Assembly: GCA_036389375.1 (NCBI GenBank)
Contig: DASVQA010000076.1
Span: 1-64,000, forward strand
From: QHXQ01 sp036389375
GTDB taxonomy: Bacteria; Acidobacteriota; Blastocatellia; Pyrinomonadales; Pyrinomonadaceae
DNA length: 64,000 bases
Reading direction: 5' to 3'
Below the pieces are notes generated by a model that saw only the letters and a list, made by a program, of their open reading frames with translations, was not told the origin of the DNA and did no database searches. The first letter of the stretch is position 1, and every line of letters begins with the position of its first letter. Positions 7,878 to 17,223 of the stretch are shown one piece after another. Position numbers and translations under genes: made by a program.

Positions 7878-9110
7878 TTAGCGGGGCGGGGCGAGGAATA
7901 CGTCCCAAGCCCAGCGCGATAGTTTCGTGGGCCGCGTGGCGGACACCTTGGCCCTGTAGCGGAACACGTTGCCATGCTCATCGCGCCGCCGCGCCTCTCT
8001 GTAGTCGAGCGCGAGGGCCGCGACGCCAAGTTCCGACAGCGGGTGCAACTCGGCCGGCTCTGAACTGCCGTTGTGGTTCACGTCCTGCCATAGGCGCAGG
8101 GCATTGAACACGGTATCGCTGGCGTTGATGATCCGGTCGCCGTTGCCGCCCTGCGCCGGGTCGTCGAATACAGCTAGGGCCGCGAAGCCGTTCGGATCGG
8201 CTGCGGCGGGCTGCGGCGTGCGGTCGCCAAACAACTCTTGCCCATTGTCTATGCGCCCGTTGCCGTCGCGGTCAAGCGCAAGCCAGGCGTCGTCGCTACC
8301 CACTTCCGTCCATGCGAGCCGGTTGGGCGTGCCGTCGCCATCAATGTCAAAGTCCACGCCGCCGCGCCCGTCCGTAAGGCGGACGCCGTCGCCCGCCGTG
8401 TCAAGGATGACCGGCGTATAGCAGTTGCCCCAAGGGTCGCAATATGCGCCGACCAGCGCGCAACGCTGGTCACATTCCTCCCGACACTCCATGCGCCCGT
8501 CGGTCACCCCGTTGCAATTGTTGTCGATCCAGTCGTCACAGATTTCCGGCGCGCCGGGATGGATTGAGGCATCGAAGTCGTCGCAGTCGTCGCCGCCGCA
8601 GGACTGGTCTGTGTGGCCGTCGCCGTCTAGGTCGCAGCAGGCGTCGCCGCCCTGACAGTCGTTATCGATCCCGTCGCTGCAAATTTCAGTCGCGCCGGGA
8701 TGAATGTTGGAGTTGTTGTCGTTGCAATCGGGGCCGCCGCAGGCCGAACTGTTGTAGCCGTCGTGATCCAGATCGCAGCATGACGGGTCGTTGAATCGAT
8801 TAAAGATCGTGACGAACTCGTCGTGACATGGATTCTGCTCGGTGTCGTTACCAAACCGGCAGGTAATGTCGCGCGTCTGCAAGGACTGGATACCGGAGCC
8901 GTTACTGAAGCCTGAGTTGCCCTGCACGGAACGCGCGCCGCAGACCGCGCTGCCACAATCGTCCGACTGATCCGCATCGAAGTTCTGACATGCGTTGATG
9001 ACCTGTGCGGCCGCGAGGGTCGCTGGCTTATACGGCGCACGCTGGCCCTGAGCGATCAGCAAAATGATCCCGAGTGCCAAGACCGCGGCCAGAAGAGCGT
9101 TCAATTTCAT
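7878..9110 (-). CDS. secreted protein with MopE-type metal-binding motifs and EF-hand-like Asp-rich repeats
   Basis: 410 residues from the ATG at 9110, which has an AAAGGAGG ribosome site. Residues 1-25 form a signal peptide or anchor. A Cys-rich segment leads into two consecutive MopE-like motifs (DLDHDGYN then DLDGDGHT, each followed by CGG-x-DC-D/N-D and IHPGA-x-EIC). Downstream, FDIDGDGTPN and ALDRDGNGRID are calcium-loop-like and resemble the tail of hemolysin-type proteins. The MopE motif family is known from secreted metal-binding proteins of diverse bacteria. The role here is unknown. It follows the 9136-9819 gene after 25 bases in one operon. Confidence 0.8.
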   Translation of the reverse strand: MKLNALLAAVLALGIILLIAQGQRAPYKPATLAAAQVINACQNFDADQSDDCGSAVCGARSVQGNSGFSNGSGIQSLQTRDITCRFGNDTEQNPCHDEFVTIFNRFNDPSCCDLDHDGYNSSACGGPDCNDNNSNIHPGATEICSDGIDNDCQGGDACCDLDGDGHTDQSCGGDDCDDFDASIHPGAPEICDDWIDNNCNGVTDGRMECREECDQRCALVGAYCDPWGNCYTPVILDTAGDGVRLTDGRGGVDFDIDGDGTPNRLAWTEVGSDDAWLALDRDGNGRIDNGQELFGDRTPQPAAADPNGFAALAVFDDPAQGGNGDRIINASDTVFNALRLWQDVNHNGSSEPAELHPLSELGVAALALDYREARRRDEHGNVFRYRAKVSATRPTKLSRWAWDVFLAPPR

Positions 9111-9135
9111 GGTGTGCCTCCTTTCTATGGCGCGC

Positions 9136-9819
9136 TCATTTACTGTCCGGCACAAACTGCTCGTCGCTTACGCGGAGCCACTTGCGCACGGCCTTTGCGT
9201 CCGGGTTGCGCTTGAAGAGATGCCCGCCCGACCAGAGCGTGTCGTCGTCGAACAGCACCTCGCCCAGCCTGAAGGTAGCTTTGTGAATGAGGTTGACGGA
9301 CGGATACCTGAGTTCGATGAGCCGCTTGATCTGACCGTAATCGGCGGCGAGTGAAACCTCAAGTGAGTCGTGCGGCAGCAGGCGCAACGGCGGATTGCTG
9401 CGCGTCACTTCAAGGTCTGGATGGCGACCCACGAAGAGTTGGTGGAGCAGCACGTGCCCTGTGGCCCCGGTCTCAGGGAAGTCTATGTCAATGCGGGCCC
9501 AGGTAATGGGCTTGGCCGCACGGTTCGTGAGCCTGATGGTCACGTCCTGTAGCCAGTCGGCCTCACCCTCGAACTTTTCAGCCAGATGGGCCGGTATGCC
9601 CTTGACCTTGAGGCTGGCAAATTCAACCGGCTCGGCCTGCGTGGTAAAGCCTTTCGCTACGAGTCGCTCATTCCCGTGTAAGGCCGGCTCTTCTTGGGCT
9701 TGGTGGTACGTCCAACCGCTCAGGTACAGCGTGAGGACGCAGAGGTTGGCGATGGCGAGCGCGATGGTAACTTTCAGCCGCCGCGCAGAGTGGTTGGGCT
9801 GACGCTCCTGCTTGACCAT
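9136..9819 (-). CDS. membrane-anchored protein of unknown function
   Basis: 227 residues from the ATG at 9819, chosen for its GGAGG site seven bases upstream; an upstream in-frame extension lacks one. Residues 17-37 form a single hydrophobic helix after a basic N-terminus, so the rest is probably periplasmic. The body looks beta-rich, with VTIRLTNRAAKPITWARIDIDFPE reminiscent of proteins that bind or present a beta-sandwich; I recognise no domain. It is the first gene of a two-gene operon with the MopE-like protein, so the pair may act together outside the cytoplasm (inference). Confidence 0.7.
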   Translation of the reverse strand: MVKQERQPNHSARRLKVTIALAIANLCVLTLYLSGWTYHQAQEEPALHGNERLVAKGFTTQAEPVEFASLKVKGIPAHLAEKFEGEADWLQDVTIRLTNRAAKPITWARIDIDFPETGATGHVLLHQLFVGRHPDLEVTRSNPPLRLLPHDSLEVSLAADYGQIKRLIELRYPSVNLIHKATFRLGEVLFDDDTLWSGGHLFKRNPDAKAVRKWLRVSDEQFVPDSK

Positions 9820-9979
9820 GATGCACCTCCTGTCTGTTGTTTGGGGTGTGAGATTGACGAAAACTTGGGGGCAGGCACTCGTCAACGAGCGTGCGAGGTA
9901 TGCTTGCGAGGGCCCGAAGGATATGCCTCTTTGCCGCGCCCGTCAACAATAGATGTGCGGGCCCGGCCGGCGCGCTGGC

Positions 9980-11008
9980 TTAGTCGAACAGTGTCTGCTC
10001 GACGGCGGTGGCGGCTTTCTTCGGCGCGCGTTTCTTCGGCTTGTCGGTTGCGCCGGGATGTTCGGCGAGGTGTTCGGCGTTGAAGCCGAGTTCACGTAAG
10101 CGCGCGGCGAACTTGGCGGGGCCGTGCATGGTGATGATGCGGACTGCGCCGGTTTCTCGTGCAAGGCGGACAAGGTCTTCGTAGTCGGCGTGATCCGAGA
10201 GCGGCAGCACCAAGTCCACGCCTCTGTACATGTAGGGCGCGCTCTTGCTCATGGCCCAGCCCGTGAGCATGATGACGTAGCGCCGCTCGATGTTTAAGAC
10301 CATCGGCTGCTTACGACAGCCCGGCGGCGCAATGAGCACGCGCCCCCGCAGGTTGGCGCGTTCATAACGCTCATACGGCCCCGCAAACTCCACGCCCAAC
10401 TCGCGGTAAATCTCCGACACGTTCCACACAGAGCCATGCAGCGTCACGCGATAGCCGCGCCGCAGTAGAATCTCCAACGCCTCCTGCCCTTTGCCGAGCG
10501 CGTAGGCGAGTACGACCGGCACGCGTTCATCCGAGAGCGCGCGATCCACCGCCGCGTACAACCGCTCGTTCGTCACCACGTCCGGCGGGAAGTGATAGAG
10601 CGGGTCGCCGAAGGTGGACTCCATCACGAGCGTGTCGCACGGCACGACGACGGCATCCTCCGCCGCCACGTTCGGACGCAACTTGATGTCGCCCGTATAG
10701 ACCAGCCGCTCGCCGTCGGCTTCGACCAACACCTGCGCCGAGCCGAGACAATGACCGGCCGGGTAGAAGGTCAGAGCATAGCGCCCGTAGTCGCGCCGCT
10801 CGCCGTAGTGTTGCGTGCTGATTTCGGCCGCGCCGCGCCGGTGCTGGAAGATGCGCGCGGTCGCGGGCGTGGCAATGATCGCGCGATGCTCCGCAATGTG
10901 ATCCGAGTGTGCATGCGAGATCACGCAGCGGTCGCGCGGGCCGTCTGCGTCGAGCCACAGATCAAGGTCGGGCAAGTACAGTCCTTCACGATATTCGACG
11001 CGCAACAA
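9980..11008 (-). CDS. metallo-beta-lactamase-fold exonuclease (DNA ligase-associated / mRNA 3'-processing type)
   Basis: 342 residues. The zinc motif HAHSDH lies near residues 32-37, followed by the AGHCLGSAQ and TGD motifs and the beta-CASP region with the PLSDHADYEDL motif. This pattern marks the ligase-associated exonuclease/CPSF-like group, whose members often sit beside an ATP-dependent ligase and helicase; neither is adjacent here. The protein ends with a Lys-rich tail (KPKKRAPKKA) that may bind nucleic acid. The annotated TTG at 11008 has no strong ribosome site; a second TTG follows directly. The gene is divergent from the PAP2 gene. Confidence 0.85.
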   Translation of the reverse strand: MLRVEYREGLYLPDLDLWLDADGPRDRCVISHAHSDHIAEHRAIIATPATARIFQHRRGAAEISTQHYGERRDYGRYALTFYPAGHCLGSAQVLVEADGERLVYTGDIKLRPNVAAEDAVVVPCDTLVMESTFGDPLYHFPPDVVTNERLYAAVDRALSDERVPVVLAYALGKGQEALEILLRRGYRVTLHGSVWNVSEIYRELGVEFAGPYERYERANLRGRVLIAPPGCRKQPMVLNIERRYVIMLTGWAMSKSAPYMYRGVDLVLPLSDHADYEDLVRLARETGAVRIITMHGPAKFAARLRELGFNAEHLAEHPGATDKPKKRAPKKAATAVEQTLFD

Positions 11009-11185
11009 AACTTAAGACCCTCAGGCGGCAGTGTCGCCTGAGCGACGGCGCGCCACACTCAACCGGCCGTTGACTTGTCTTCGGGAGATTCGCTCGCACC
11101 TATTATAATGCACCGCCCGCGTGCGCGTCATCGAATAGACGCGGCGATACAACCCAGACGCTACGTGCGACCGAAGCAACCTCAA

Positions 11186-11944
11186 ATGACAACACCGCCC
11201 GCAGAGCCGCCCGTCGCCGCCGCACCTGACCCGCCCGCCGCCCGCCGCACATGGCTGCGCCGTCTCGCCGCGCTTCGTCTGCGCCGCGCCGAGTGGGTCT
11301 TCGTCGTGGCGCTGACAGGCTTTGCCGCGCTCGCCATCCTCGCGCATCTCTACGCCTATTTCGGTTGGGACGTGGCCACCGCACACGCCTTGCAACGCGC
11401 GCCCGTGCCCGGCCTCTTCACCTTCATGCGCGCCGTCTCAAGCTTCGGCAACGCGTGGCATCCGTTTGCGCTGACGACCGCAACTGCGCTCGCGCTGCTC
11501 GCGCGCGCGCGCCGCACGGAAGCGGCCGGCCTCGTCCTGAGCGCAGGCGGCGGCAGCCTCGTCAACACCATCGTCAAACTCGTCGTCGCGCGCCCGCGCC
11601 CGGCCGCCGCGCTGGTCTCTGTGTACCGGCCGCTCTTGACCAAGAGCTTCCCTTCAGGGCACGTCACGTTCTACGTCTGCTACTTCGGCTTCCTCTTCTT
11701 CGCTGCCTACGCCGTGCTGCCGCCGCGCACATGGGCCCGCCGGCTCGCCCTCACCGCGACGGCGCTGCCGGTCGCCACCGTCGGCCTCTCGCGCGTCTAT
11801 CTCGGCGCACACTGGCCCAGCGACACGCTCGGTGCATACCTGCTGAGCGGGCTGTGGCTCGCGTGCGCCGTCCACCTCTATCGCAGGTGGAAAGAGCGTT
11901 CGACGCTGCATCCGGAGGACAAGCCGGGCGTTAGTGTTCGATGA
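11186..11944 (+). CDS. PAP2-family membrane phosphatase
   Basis: 252 residues from the ATG at 11186. All three acid-phosphatase motifs are visible: KLVVARPRP, PSGH (in SFPSGHVTFY) and SRVYLGAHWPSD. Five or six hydrophobic helices surround them. Bacterial members dephosphorylate undecaprenyl pyrophosphate or phosphatidylglycerol phosphate; which one cannot be told. A TATTATAAT element at 11101-11109 gives a good -10 about 76 bases upstream, which argues against the earlier in-frame starts that overlap it. The 3' end overlaps the convergent L,D-transpeptidase gene by 14 bases. Confidence 0.87.
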   Translation: MTTPPAEPPVAAAPDPPAARRTWLRRLAALRLRRAEWVFVVALTGFAALAILAHLYAYFGWDVATAHALQRAPVPGLFTFMRAVSSFGNAWHPFALTTATALALLARARRTEAAGLVLSAGGGSLVNTIVKLVVARPRPAAALVSVYRPLLTKSFPSGHVTFYVCYFGFLFFAAYAVLPPRTWARRLALTATALPVATVGLSRVYLGAHWPSDTLGAYLLSGLWLACAVHLYRRWKERSTLHPEDKPGVSVR

Positions 11945-12581
11945 TGACGGTTGTGCCGTTGGGAATGTTGTCGAAGAGTTCTTTGATGTCGGCGTTGGCC
12001 AGCGCAATGCAGCCCCACGTCCAGTCTGAGTCTGTGCCGCCGCCGTGCAGCATCACCTCGCCGCCGAGCGCGGTGTCCCAAGGCGGCTGTCGTTTGCGCC
12101 GGATGGCGCGCACGATGCGGTCGTGCTGCGCCTGCGTGATGAGGCCCGCGCGCAAGCCGCGCGCGGCATCTTCAGCATTCGGGTAGCTCAAGCCGAGCGA
12201 GAGATAAAACTGACTCTGCGCGTTTTTAGCGCAGACGTAGAACTCGCCTTCGGGCGTGCGCCGGTCGCCCTGTCGCTCCTTGTCGTCCGACGGACTCAGA
12301 CCGAGCGCGACGCGGTAAGTTTTAACGAGCCGACCGGCGGAATAGAGTGCGAGTTCGCGCCGACTTTTATTGATGATGATGCGCGGCGCGACGAGCGGCA
12401 GCTTGAGCGGCGCGGGCGTGGGCGTGGACAGGGGCGCGGGCGCGCTGTTTGTGGGCGCTGCGACATGCGGGGCGAGCGCCGTCATGCCGACCTCGGCGCG
12501 CTGGCACGCGCCGACAAGCACGACGCAGATGGTCGCGCAGGCGGCGAGTAGGCTTAGCCGTGCAGGCACACGAGATGGCAT
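11931..12581 (-). CDS. L,D-transpeptidase (YkuD) lipoprotein
   Basis: 216 residues. The N-terminus is a lipoprotein signal with lipobox VGAC (Cys26). After a Pro/Ala/Thr-rich linker (40-62), residues 67-216 are a YkuD catalytic domain: RTPEGEFYV, then HGGGTDSDWTWGC with His179 and nucleophile Cys191. The usual S-x-G-C is TWGC here. The family makes 3-3 peptidoglycan crosslinks or attaches proteins to the wall, and in this case it would be anchored to a membrane facing the periplasm. It is convergent with the PAP2 gene and 117 bases upstream lies the nucleotidase gene stop on the same strand. Confidence 0.88.
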   Translation of the reverse strand: MPSRVPARLSLLAACATICVVLVGACQRAEVGMTALAPHVAAPTNSAPAPLSTPTPAPLKLPLVAPRIIINKSRRELALYSAGRLVKTYRVALGLSPSDDKERQGDRRTPEGEFYVCAKNAQSQFYLSLGLSYPNAEDAARGLRAGLITQAQHDRIVRAIRRKRQPPWDTALGGEVMLHGGGTDSDWTWGCIALANADIKELFDNIPNGTTVIIEH

Positions 12582-12698
12582 GGGAGCAGTTAGACAAACG
12601 CGCGCGCGAATTTGTTCCCAAACGCTTGCCGGGCGCGCATCAGCTTTGCGCGCGCCGTTGCGACTTAGACCGCTTGCCCGGTGACTTGGGCTGTTTGT

Positions 12699-14345
12699 TT
12701 ACGGCAGGAGTCGCCAGTTGTGCGTCGGCTCAGGCGGGATGCGTTTGTGCTGCTCGACCCAGTCGATGATCAACTCGCGTATCTCCTCGCTTGAGCGGAA
12801 CAGTTCGGGCGCGCCCCGGTACATCGTGTAACCGCCGCCGCCGTTGACGCGATAGTTGTTCGTGGCGAGTTTGAGCTTCTGTGTTGCGCTCAAGGGCTGA
12901 CCGCGCCAGCGCAAGTTCTGGATGCGTTGCCCGATGGGTTTGGTGATGTCCAGATCGTAAGTGACGCCTTCGGCAATGTCGAAGTTGTAGCCGGGAATCT
13001 TTTCGTCCACGAGCGCGGCGGCGGACTGGCCCGGCGCGTAGGTTTTGAAATATCGCGCCGAGTGCTCCAACGCATCCTTCAATTGCTGCCCCGTCACTTC
13101 GATGACGACCAGCGTGTTCTCGTACTCGTAGAGCGCCGCGATGTCGCGCACCGTGACGGGGCCGCGCGCGACGTGCGCCGCCGGATTGAAACTCGCCGCC
13201 ATCGAAACGTCCGCGCGGCCGGCGTCCAGTTGCACGCGGTGGATGAGATCGAGCAGGGCGTTATCGCCGAGGCGCGCATCCTGCGCGGAGAGTTCAACGG
13301 CCGATTCGCCGATCACATGGTTGAGCCATGCTTGCGTCTCGCGGTCGTAAGGTTCTGCGAGTTTCATGGTGGCTGCATCCGGCGCGGACGCTTCGACGCT
13401 CAGCGTGCGCGCCTGTTTGGCGACGACCTGCCAGCGCCCGGCCTGCGCGCTCCTGGCAAAATAAACGTCCACGCGCGCCACATGCGACGCCCACCTATTC
13501 GCCTGCGTCAGCAGCACACCATTGATCAGCAAGTCGGGGACTTCGCGGTGCGTGTGCCCCATCAGGATCACGTCCACGCCTTTGACCTGTTCGGCGATGG
13601 CGATGGCTTCGTTCTCGTGGGCCACCTGACCGGGCGTCACCTCGCCCGTGCGCAGGTCAGCGGCTAACCCCATGTGCATCGCAATGACGACGAGATCGAC
13701 GCGCTCCTTGTTGCGCAGCACGCCGACCCACTTCTGCGCTTCGGCGACTGGCGCGCGAAATTCCAGCCCCGCGTAGTTCTCCTTGTTCTCCCAACTCGGA
13801 ATGCCCGGCGTCGTCAGCCCAAGTATGCCGACGCGCACGCCGCCCACTTCTTTCACGAGATATGGCTGATAGTAAGTCTCCTGCGTGCCGGTGCGGTAGG
13901 TGTTGGCGGAGAGCCACGGAAACTGCGCTTCGCGGCGTGCTTTGGCGAGCACGGCGAGACCGAAGTTGTATTCGTGATTGCCGACCGCGAGCGCGTCGTA
14001 GCCGAGCGCGTTCATGGCGAGCATCATCGGATCGGGCGGCGCGTTGTTCAGCTTGTTGTGAAAGTATTCGAGCGGCGTGCCCTGAATCGTGTCGCCTGAA
14101 TCAAGGAGCAGCGCCGCCGGGTTCTCCTTGCGAATTTGCTTGATGATGGTCGCGGCTTTCGCCAAGCCGCGCGCGTCCGGTTTGTTCGTGTAGTAGTCGA
14201 GCGGGTAGATGTTGCCGTGCAGGTCGGTCGTCGAGATGATGGTCACCCACGCGCGCTGCGGCGCAAGGTTGGCGCTTGAGGGCCAGCACAGCACGAAGAC
14301 CGCCAACAAGCCAGCCAGCCAGATACTCGTTCGATTAACTTTCAT
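12699..14345 (-). CDS. periplasmic 5'-nucleotidase / 2',3'-cyclic nucleotide phosphodiesterase family
   Basis: 548 residues with a clear signal peptide (1-26). The metallophosphatase half has TTDLHGNIYP, LDSGDTIQGTPL, GNHEYNFG and GHTHREVP. The C-terminal nucleotide-binding half has NPAAHVARG and NYRVNGGGGYTMYRG. The two-domain layout matches UshA/CpdB proteins, which release nucleosides and phosphate from extracellular nucleotides. The DLHG and ASFN-like details lean to the CpdB branch. The gene is followed by nothing on its strand until the transpeptidase, and its start is the ATG at 14345. Confidence 0.92.
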   Translation of the reverse strand: MKVNRTSIWLAGLLAVFVLCWPSSANLAPQRAWVTIISTTDLHGNIYPLDYYTNKPDARGLAKAATIIKQIRKENPAALLLDSGDTIQGTPLEYFHNKLNNAPPDPMMLAMNALGYDALAVGNHEYNFGLAVLAKARREAQFPWLSANTYRTGTQETYYQPYLVKEVGGVRVGILGLTTPGIPSWENKENYAGLEFRAPVAEAQKWVGVLRNKERVDLVVIAMHMGLAADLRTGEVTPGQVAHENEAIAIAEQVKGVDVILMGHTHREVPDLLINGVLLTQANRWASHVARVDVYFARSAQAGRWQVVAKQARTLSVEASAPDAATMKLAEPYDRETQAWLNHVIGESAVELSAQDARLGDNALLDLIHRVQLDAGRADVSMAASFNPAAHVARGPVTVRDIAALYEYENTLVVIEVTGQQLKDALEHSARYFKTYAPGQSAAALVDEKIPGYNFDIAEGVTYDLDITKPIGQRIQNLRWRGQPLSATQKLKLATNNYRVNGGGGYTMYRGAPELFRSSEEIRELIIDWVEQHKRIPPEPTHNWRLLP

Positions 14346-14414
14346 CCTGCATCAATCTCTGCGCCCTGATTTGCATCTTTGCGTGAGAATTTTCTAAAGA
14401 CTAAGAGGGCGGTC

Positions 14415-16076
14415 TTACTGTGCGACATAGACCTCGACGGCGCTTAGACCGTTCACGTAGCCTTCGTAAATTTTGGGAAATTGCTGACGCACCTGCGCCA
14501 TCTTGTCGCGGTTCTCAAAGTAGGTGCGCCCGCGTTGGAGGATGAAATAGACGGGGCGCGGCTGCGCGTTCACGTCAAACTGCGGGTCGGAGAGCGCGCG
14601 CGATTGCAGATCGGTGCGCCCGTACTGTTGCAGGTAATAGCGCACGACGCCGGGCGTCTCGTGCGCGATGGTTGCACCGGGGGGGGCGTGTTCGCAGATG
14701 AGTTTGATCGCTTCGCGCAGGCCGTCGTCGTAGAACTCGTCGTGCGGGAAGTAGTAGCCCGCGCGCCCTGCGCCGAGCGCGTTCGTGTAGAGCGCGTAGT
14801 GCGGCCCCGCCTTGTATGCGAGCCAAGCCGGCACGGCCAGAAAGACGAGCAGCACGAGCGCGCGCAGCACACGCGCGGGCGTCTGCCGACGATCATCCGG
14901 CCAGAGCGTCGCGCCCCAGCGCAGCAGCGCCGCGATGCCGACCGCCGCGATCATGTAGACGAGCGGCAGCAGCGAGAGCACGTAGCGCAACCATTTCGCG
15001 CCGACCAGCGAATAGGGCACGATCCAGAGCGCGAACATGAGCAGCACAAACGCGGGGCCGGGTTTGCGCCACGCGCGCACGCAGACGGCGAAACCCAGCA
15101 CGAAGGCGACGAGCAGCGGGAGCGGCGTCTTGATCGCCAGATAGAGCGCGTAGAAGTAGGCGGGCGTGCCGAAGGGCGTCTGCGACAGCACGTTCTGATA
15201 GAGCGTGTTGCCCATCAGGTAGCCGTGATGCGTCAGCAGTTTCTCGCCCGAATAGGCGTCCAGATATTGCCACGTGCGCGGCCAGAACAGCGCGAAGTTG
15301 GCGAGCACGAAAGGGATGGGCAGGACGAGGTAGAAGAAGCCGGGCGTGCGCCCCGCCGGCTCGCCCGGCTCACGCTGACGCTGCTGAACGAGATGGTGAT
15401 AGAGCATGTTCAGCCCGAAGTAGTGCGGGAAATACTTCGACGCCAGCATCAGCCCGAACGAGATGGCGCTCCAAATGTAGAAGCGTTTCTTGCGCTGCTC
15501 GGCAAAACCGCTCGTCTGTTTAGCGCGCAGGTAGAAGTAGAAGGCAAAGAGCATGAAGAAGACTAAGAGCGTGTCCTCTTTGCCGATGCGGTTGTAGGTG
15601 ATGGCGTTGACGCCGAAGGCCCAGAGCGTGGCGGCGATAAGCCCCGTCCGCCGGTCGAAGAGTGCGGCGGTCAATAGAAAGAGCGGGCAGACTGTGAGCG
15701 CGCCAAAGAGCACGTTCGGCAGCCGCAGCCCGGCCTCTTCGCTGATTCGCTGCGCGGGCGCGGCGTGCGCGTTCCAACGCGCCGTCGCACCGAGCGAGAG
15801 GAAGATGAGCGCCTTCATCAACATCGGATGTTCGGCGTTCTGCGTCACATCGCCCCGCCCGTAGGCGCGCACGGCGTCGAGTTTGTTGATCTCGTCCTCG
15901 GCAAACCCGGCGCTGCCAAGTTCGCGCAGGCGCAGGCCCGCGCCGCACAGGCACAGCAAGACGAGCACGAGCGCCAAGCGCCGGTCGAGCAGCCGCCCGC
16001 GCCGCTCCGGCGCACGCGCCGCCGCGACCGCCGGCAACTCTAACTCTTCAGTTGTCAGTTCGACGGATTGCACCAT
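14415..16076 (-). CDS. glycosyltransferase family 39 (PMT/ArnT-like) membrane protein
   Basis: 553 residues from the ATG at 16076; the frame is open 45 bases more but without support. An N-terminal helix (33-50) leads into the conserved loop FAEDEINKLDAVRAY with the catalytic-type Asp-Glu at 61-62. A pattern of ten or more helices follows, with a soluble C-terminal domain from about residue 440. PMT-type enzymes transfer a sugar from a lipid carrier to protein, lipid A or other acceptors at the outer face of the inner membrane. It follows the flippase-like gene by 70 bases on the same strand, a sensible lipid-linked sugar pairing. Confidence 0.85.
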   Translation of the reverse strand: MVQSVELTTEELELPAVAAARAPERRGRLLDRRLALVLVLLCLCGAGLRLRELGSAGFAEDEINKLDAVRAYGRGDVTQNAEHPMLMKALIFLSLGATARWNAHAAPAQRISEEAGLRLPNVLFGALTVCPLFLLTAALFDRRTGLIAATLWAFGVNAITYNRIGKEDTLLVFFMLFAFYFYLRAKQTSGFAEQRKKRFYIWSAISFGLMLASKYFPHYFGLNMLYHHLVQQRQREPGEPAGRTPGFFYLVLPIPFVLANFALFWPRTWQYLDAYSGEKLLTHHGYLMGNTLYQNVLSQTPFGTPAYFYALYLAIKTPLPLLVAFVLGFAVCVRAWRKPGPAFVLLMFALWIVPYSLVGAKWLRYVLSLLPLVYMIAAVGIAALLRWGATLWPDDRRQTPARVLRALVLLVFLAVPAWLAYKAGPHYALYTNALGAGRAGYYFPHDEFYDDGLREAIKLICEHAPPGATIAHETPGVVRYYLQQYGRTDLQSRALSDPQFDVNAQPRPVYFILQRGRTYFENRDKMAQVRQQFPKIYEGYVNGLSAVEVYVAQ

Positions 16077-16146
16077 GATTAAGGCATGACGAAGGCGGCG
16101 GCTCCCTGCGGCGGGCCGCAATGAAACCCGGCGCTTGCTTTAGCCT

Positions 16147-17223
16147 TCATCGCTCCGCGTTCATCGTTTTCATTTGGGCGGCGAGGCTTGCCTGCGCTTC
16201 GACGGCGACGGCGCGTGGATTGAGACCCTGCCGGACAAGGAGCGCAATACCGATGATCGTCCAGACGACGACGCGCGCCTTGCGCACGATGGCGAGCGCC
16301 ACACCACTCGTCGTGCCGAGTTGCAGGGCGGCGGTGAACTGCCCCGTGCCCGCCTCGTCCACGCCCACACGCATCGGCACGAACTTGAAGATCACGTTGA
16401 TCACGCGGTTGACCGATTCCAACACAAAGGCCGCCAACCACGTCGGCCGCACGGGGCTGATGAAGTAGAGCGTCACATAAATTTCGACGATGCCCGCAAG
16501 ATGAAAGCCGGCTTCCAGGAGCAGGATCGGCAGAAAGCGCGCCCGGTTGCGCGCATAGAAACCGTAGACGCGTTCCTCGACGGCGGCGATCCGCACGCGC
16601 CGCGTCTCCAACCAGCCGCGAAAGATGCGCCGCGCATACAAAAATTCCAGCGCCCGACTGACGAATCGCCACTGTCTTTGCACGACCACGTAGCCCAGCA
16701 GCACGAAGACGACGACGCCCGCGATTGTGCCCAGACAGACGATGCGTAGCTTCTGCGGCAGCGGGAAACTCAGGAGCAGCGAGACGAGGCCGGCGAGAAT
16801 AAAGAGCGCGACCGAGAGACTGTAGAACAGGTTCTCGACCGCGATGGCGGCGACCGCCGTGCCGAGCGGGACGCGGTCGCGCACGAGCGCCGCCTTAGTC
16901 GGTTCGCTGACGACGATGCCGAGCGGCATCACGTTGCCGAGCGCATCGCCCGCGAGGTATGCGCGCAGCGCGTCGCGCAGCCGCAAAATGTGCGGCGCTT
17001 CAAAGCAGCGCGTCCAGGCGAGCGAGCGCACGAGCGGGCGCACGCCGGAGACGAGCAGCACGAGCAGGAAGCCCGCGCCCAGATCGAGCATGCTGCGCCA
17101 GATGTCGCGCGGGCCTGCGCGCCAGACGTAGTAGGCAAAGAGCAGCAGCCCCAGCGCGGCGAAGAGGACGCCGGCCGGCGTAAAGCGTCTGGTCGTACTC
17201 TCTTCTGTAATCTGGTCGCTCAT
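16147..17223 (-). CDS. flippase-like membrane protein (UPF0104/AglD-MprF transmembrane domain)
   Basis: 358 residues with about eight hydrophobic helices, and the family signatures LAGDALGNVMPLGIVVSEPTK and FKFVPMRVGVDEAG in the two pseudo-symmetric halves. This lysylphosphatidylglycerol-synthase transmembrane domain family is thought to flip lipids across the membrane, here without the catalytic synthase domain of MprF. It precedes the PMT-type glycosyltransferase and probably shares its operon, which suggests handling of a lipid-linked sugar (inference). The ATG at 17223 is the start; promoter elements were not clear in the 420-base upstream gap. Confidence 0.85.
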   Translation of the reverse strand: MSDQITEESTTRRFTPAGVLFAALGLLLFAYYVWRAGPRDIWRSMLDLGAGFLLVLLVSGVRPLVRSLAWTRCFEAPHILRLRDALRAYLAGDALGNVMPLGIVVSEPTKAALVRDRVPLGTAVAAIAVENLFYSLSVALFILAGLVSLLLSFPLPQKLRIVCLGTIAGVVVFVLLGYVVVQRQWRFVSRALEFLYARRIFRGWLETRRVRIAAVEERVYGFYARNRARFLPILLLEAGFHLAGIVEIYVTLYFISPVRPTWLAAFVLESVNRVINVIFKFVPMRVGVDEAGTGQFTAALQLGTTSGVALAIVRKARVVVWTIIGIALLVRQGLNPRAVAVEAQASLAAQMKTMNAER

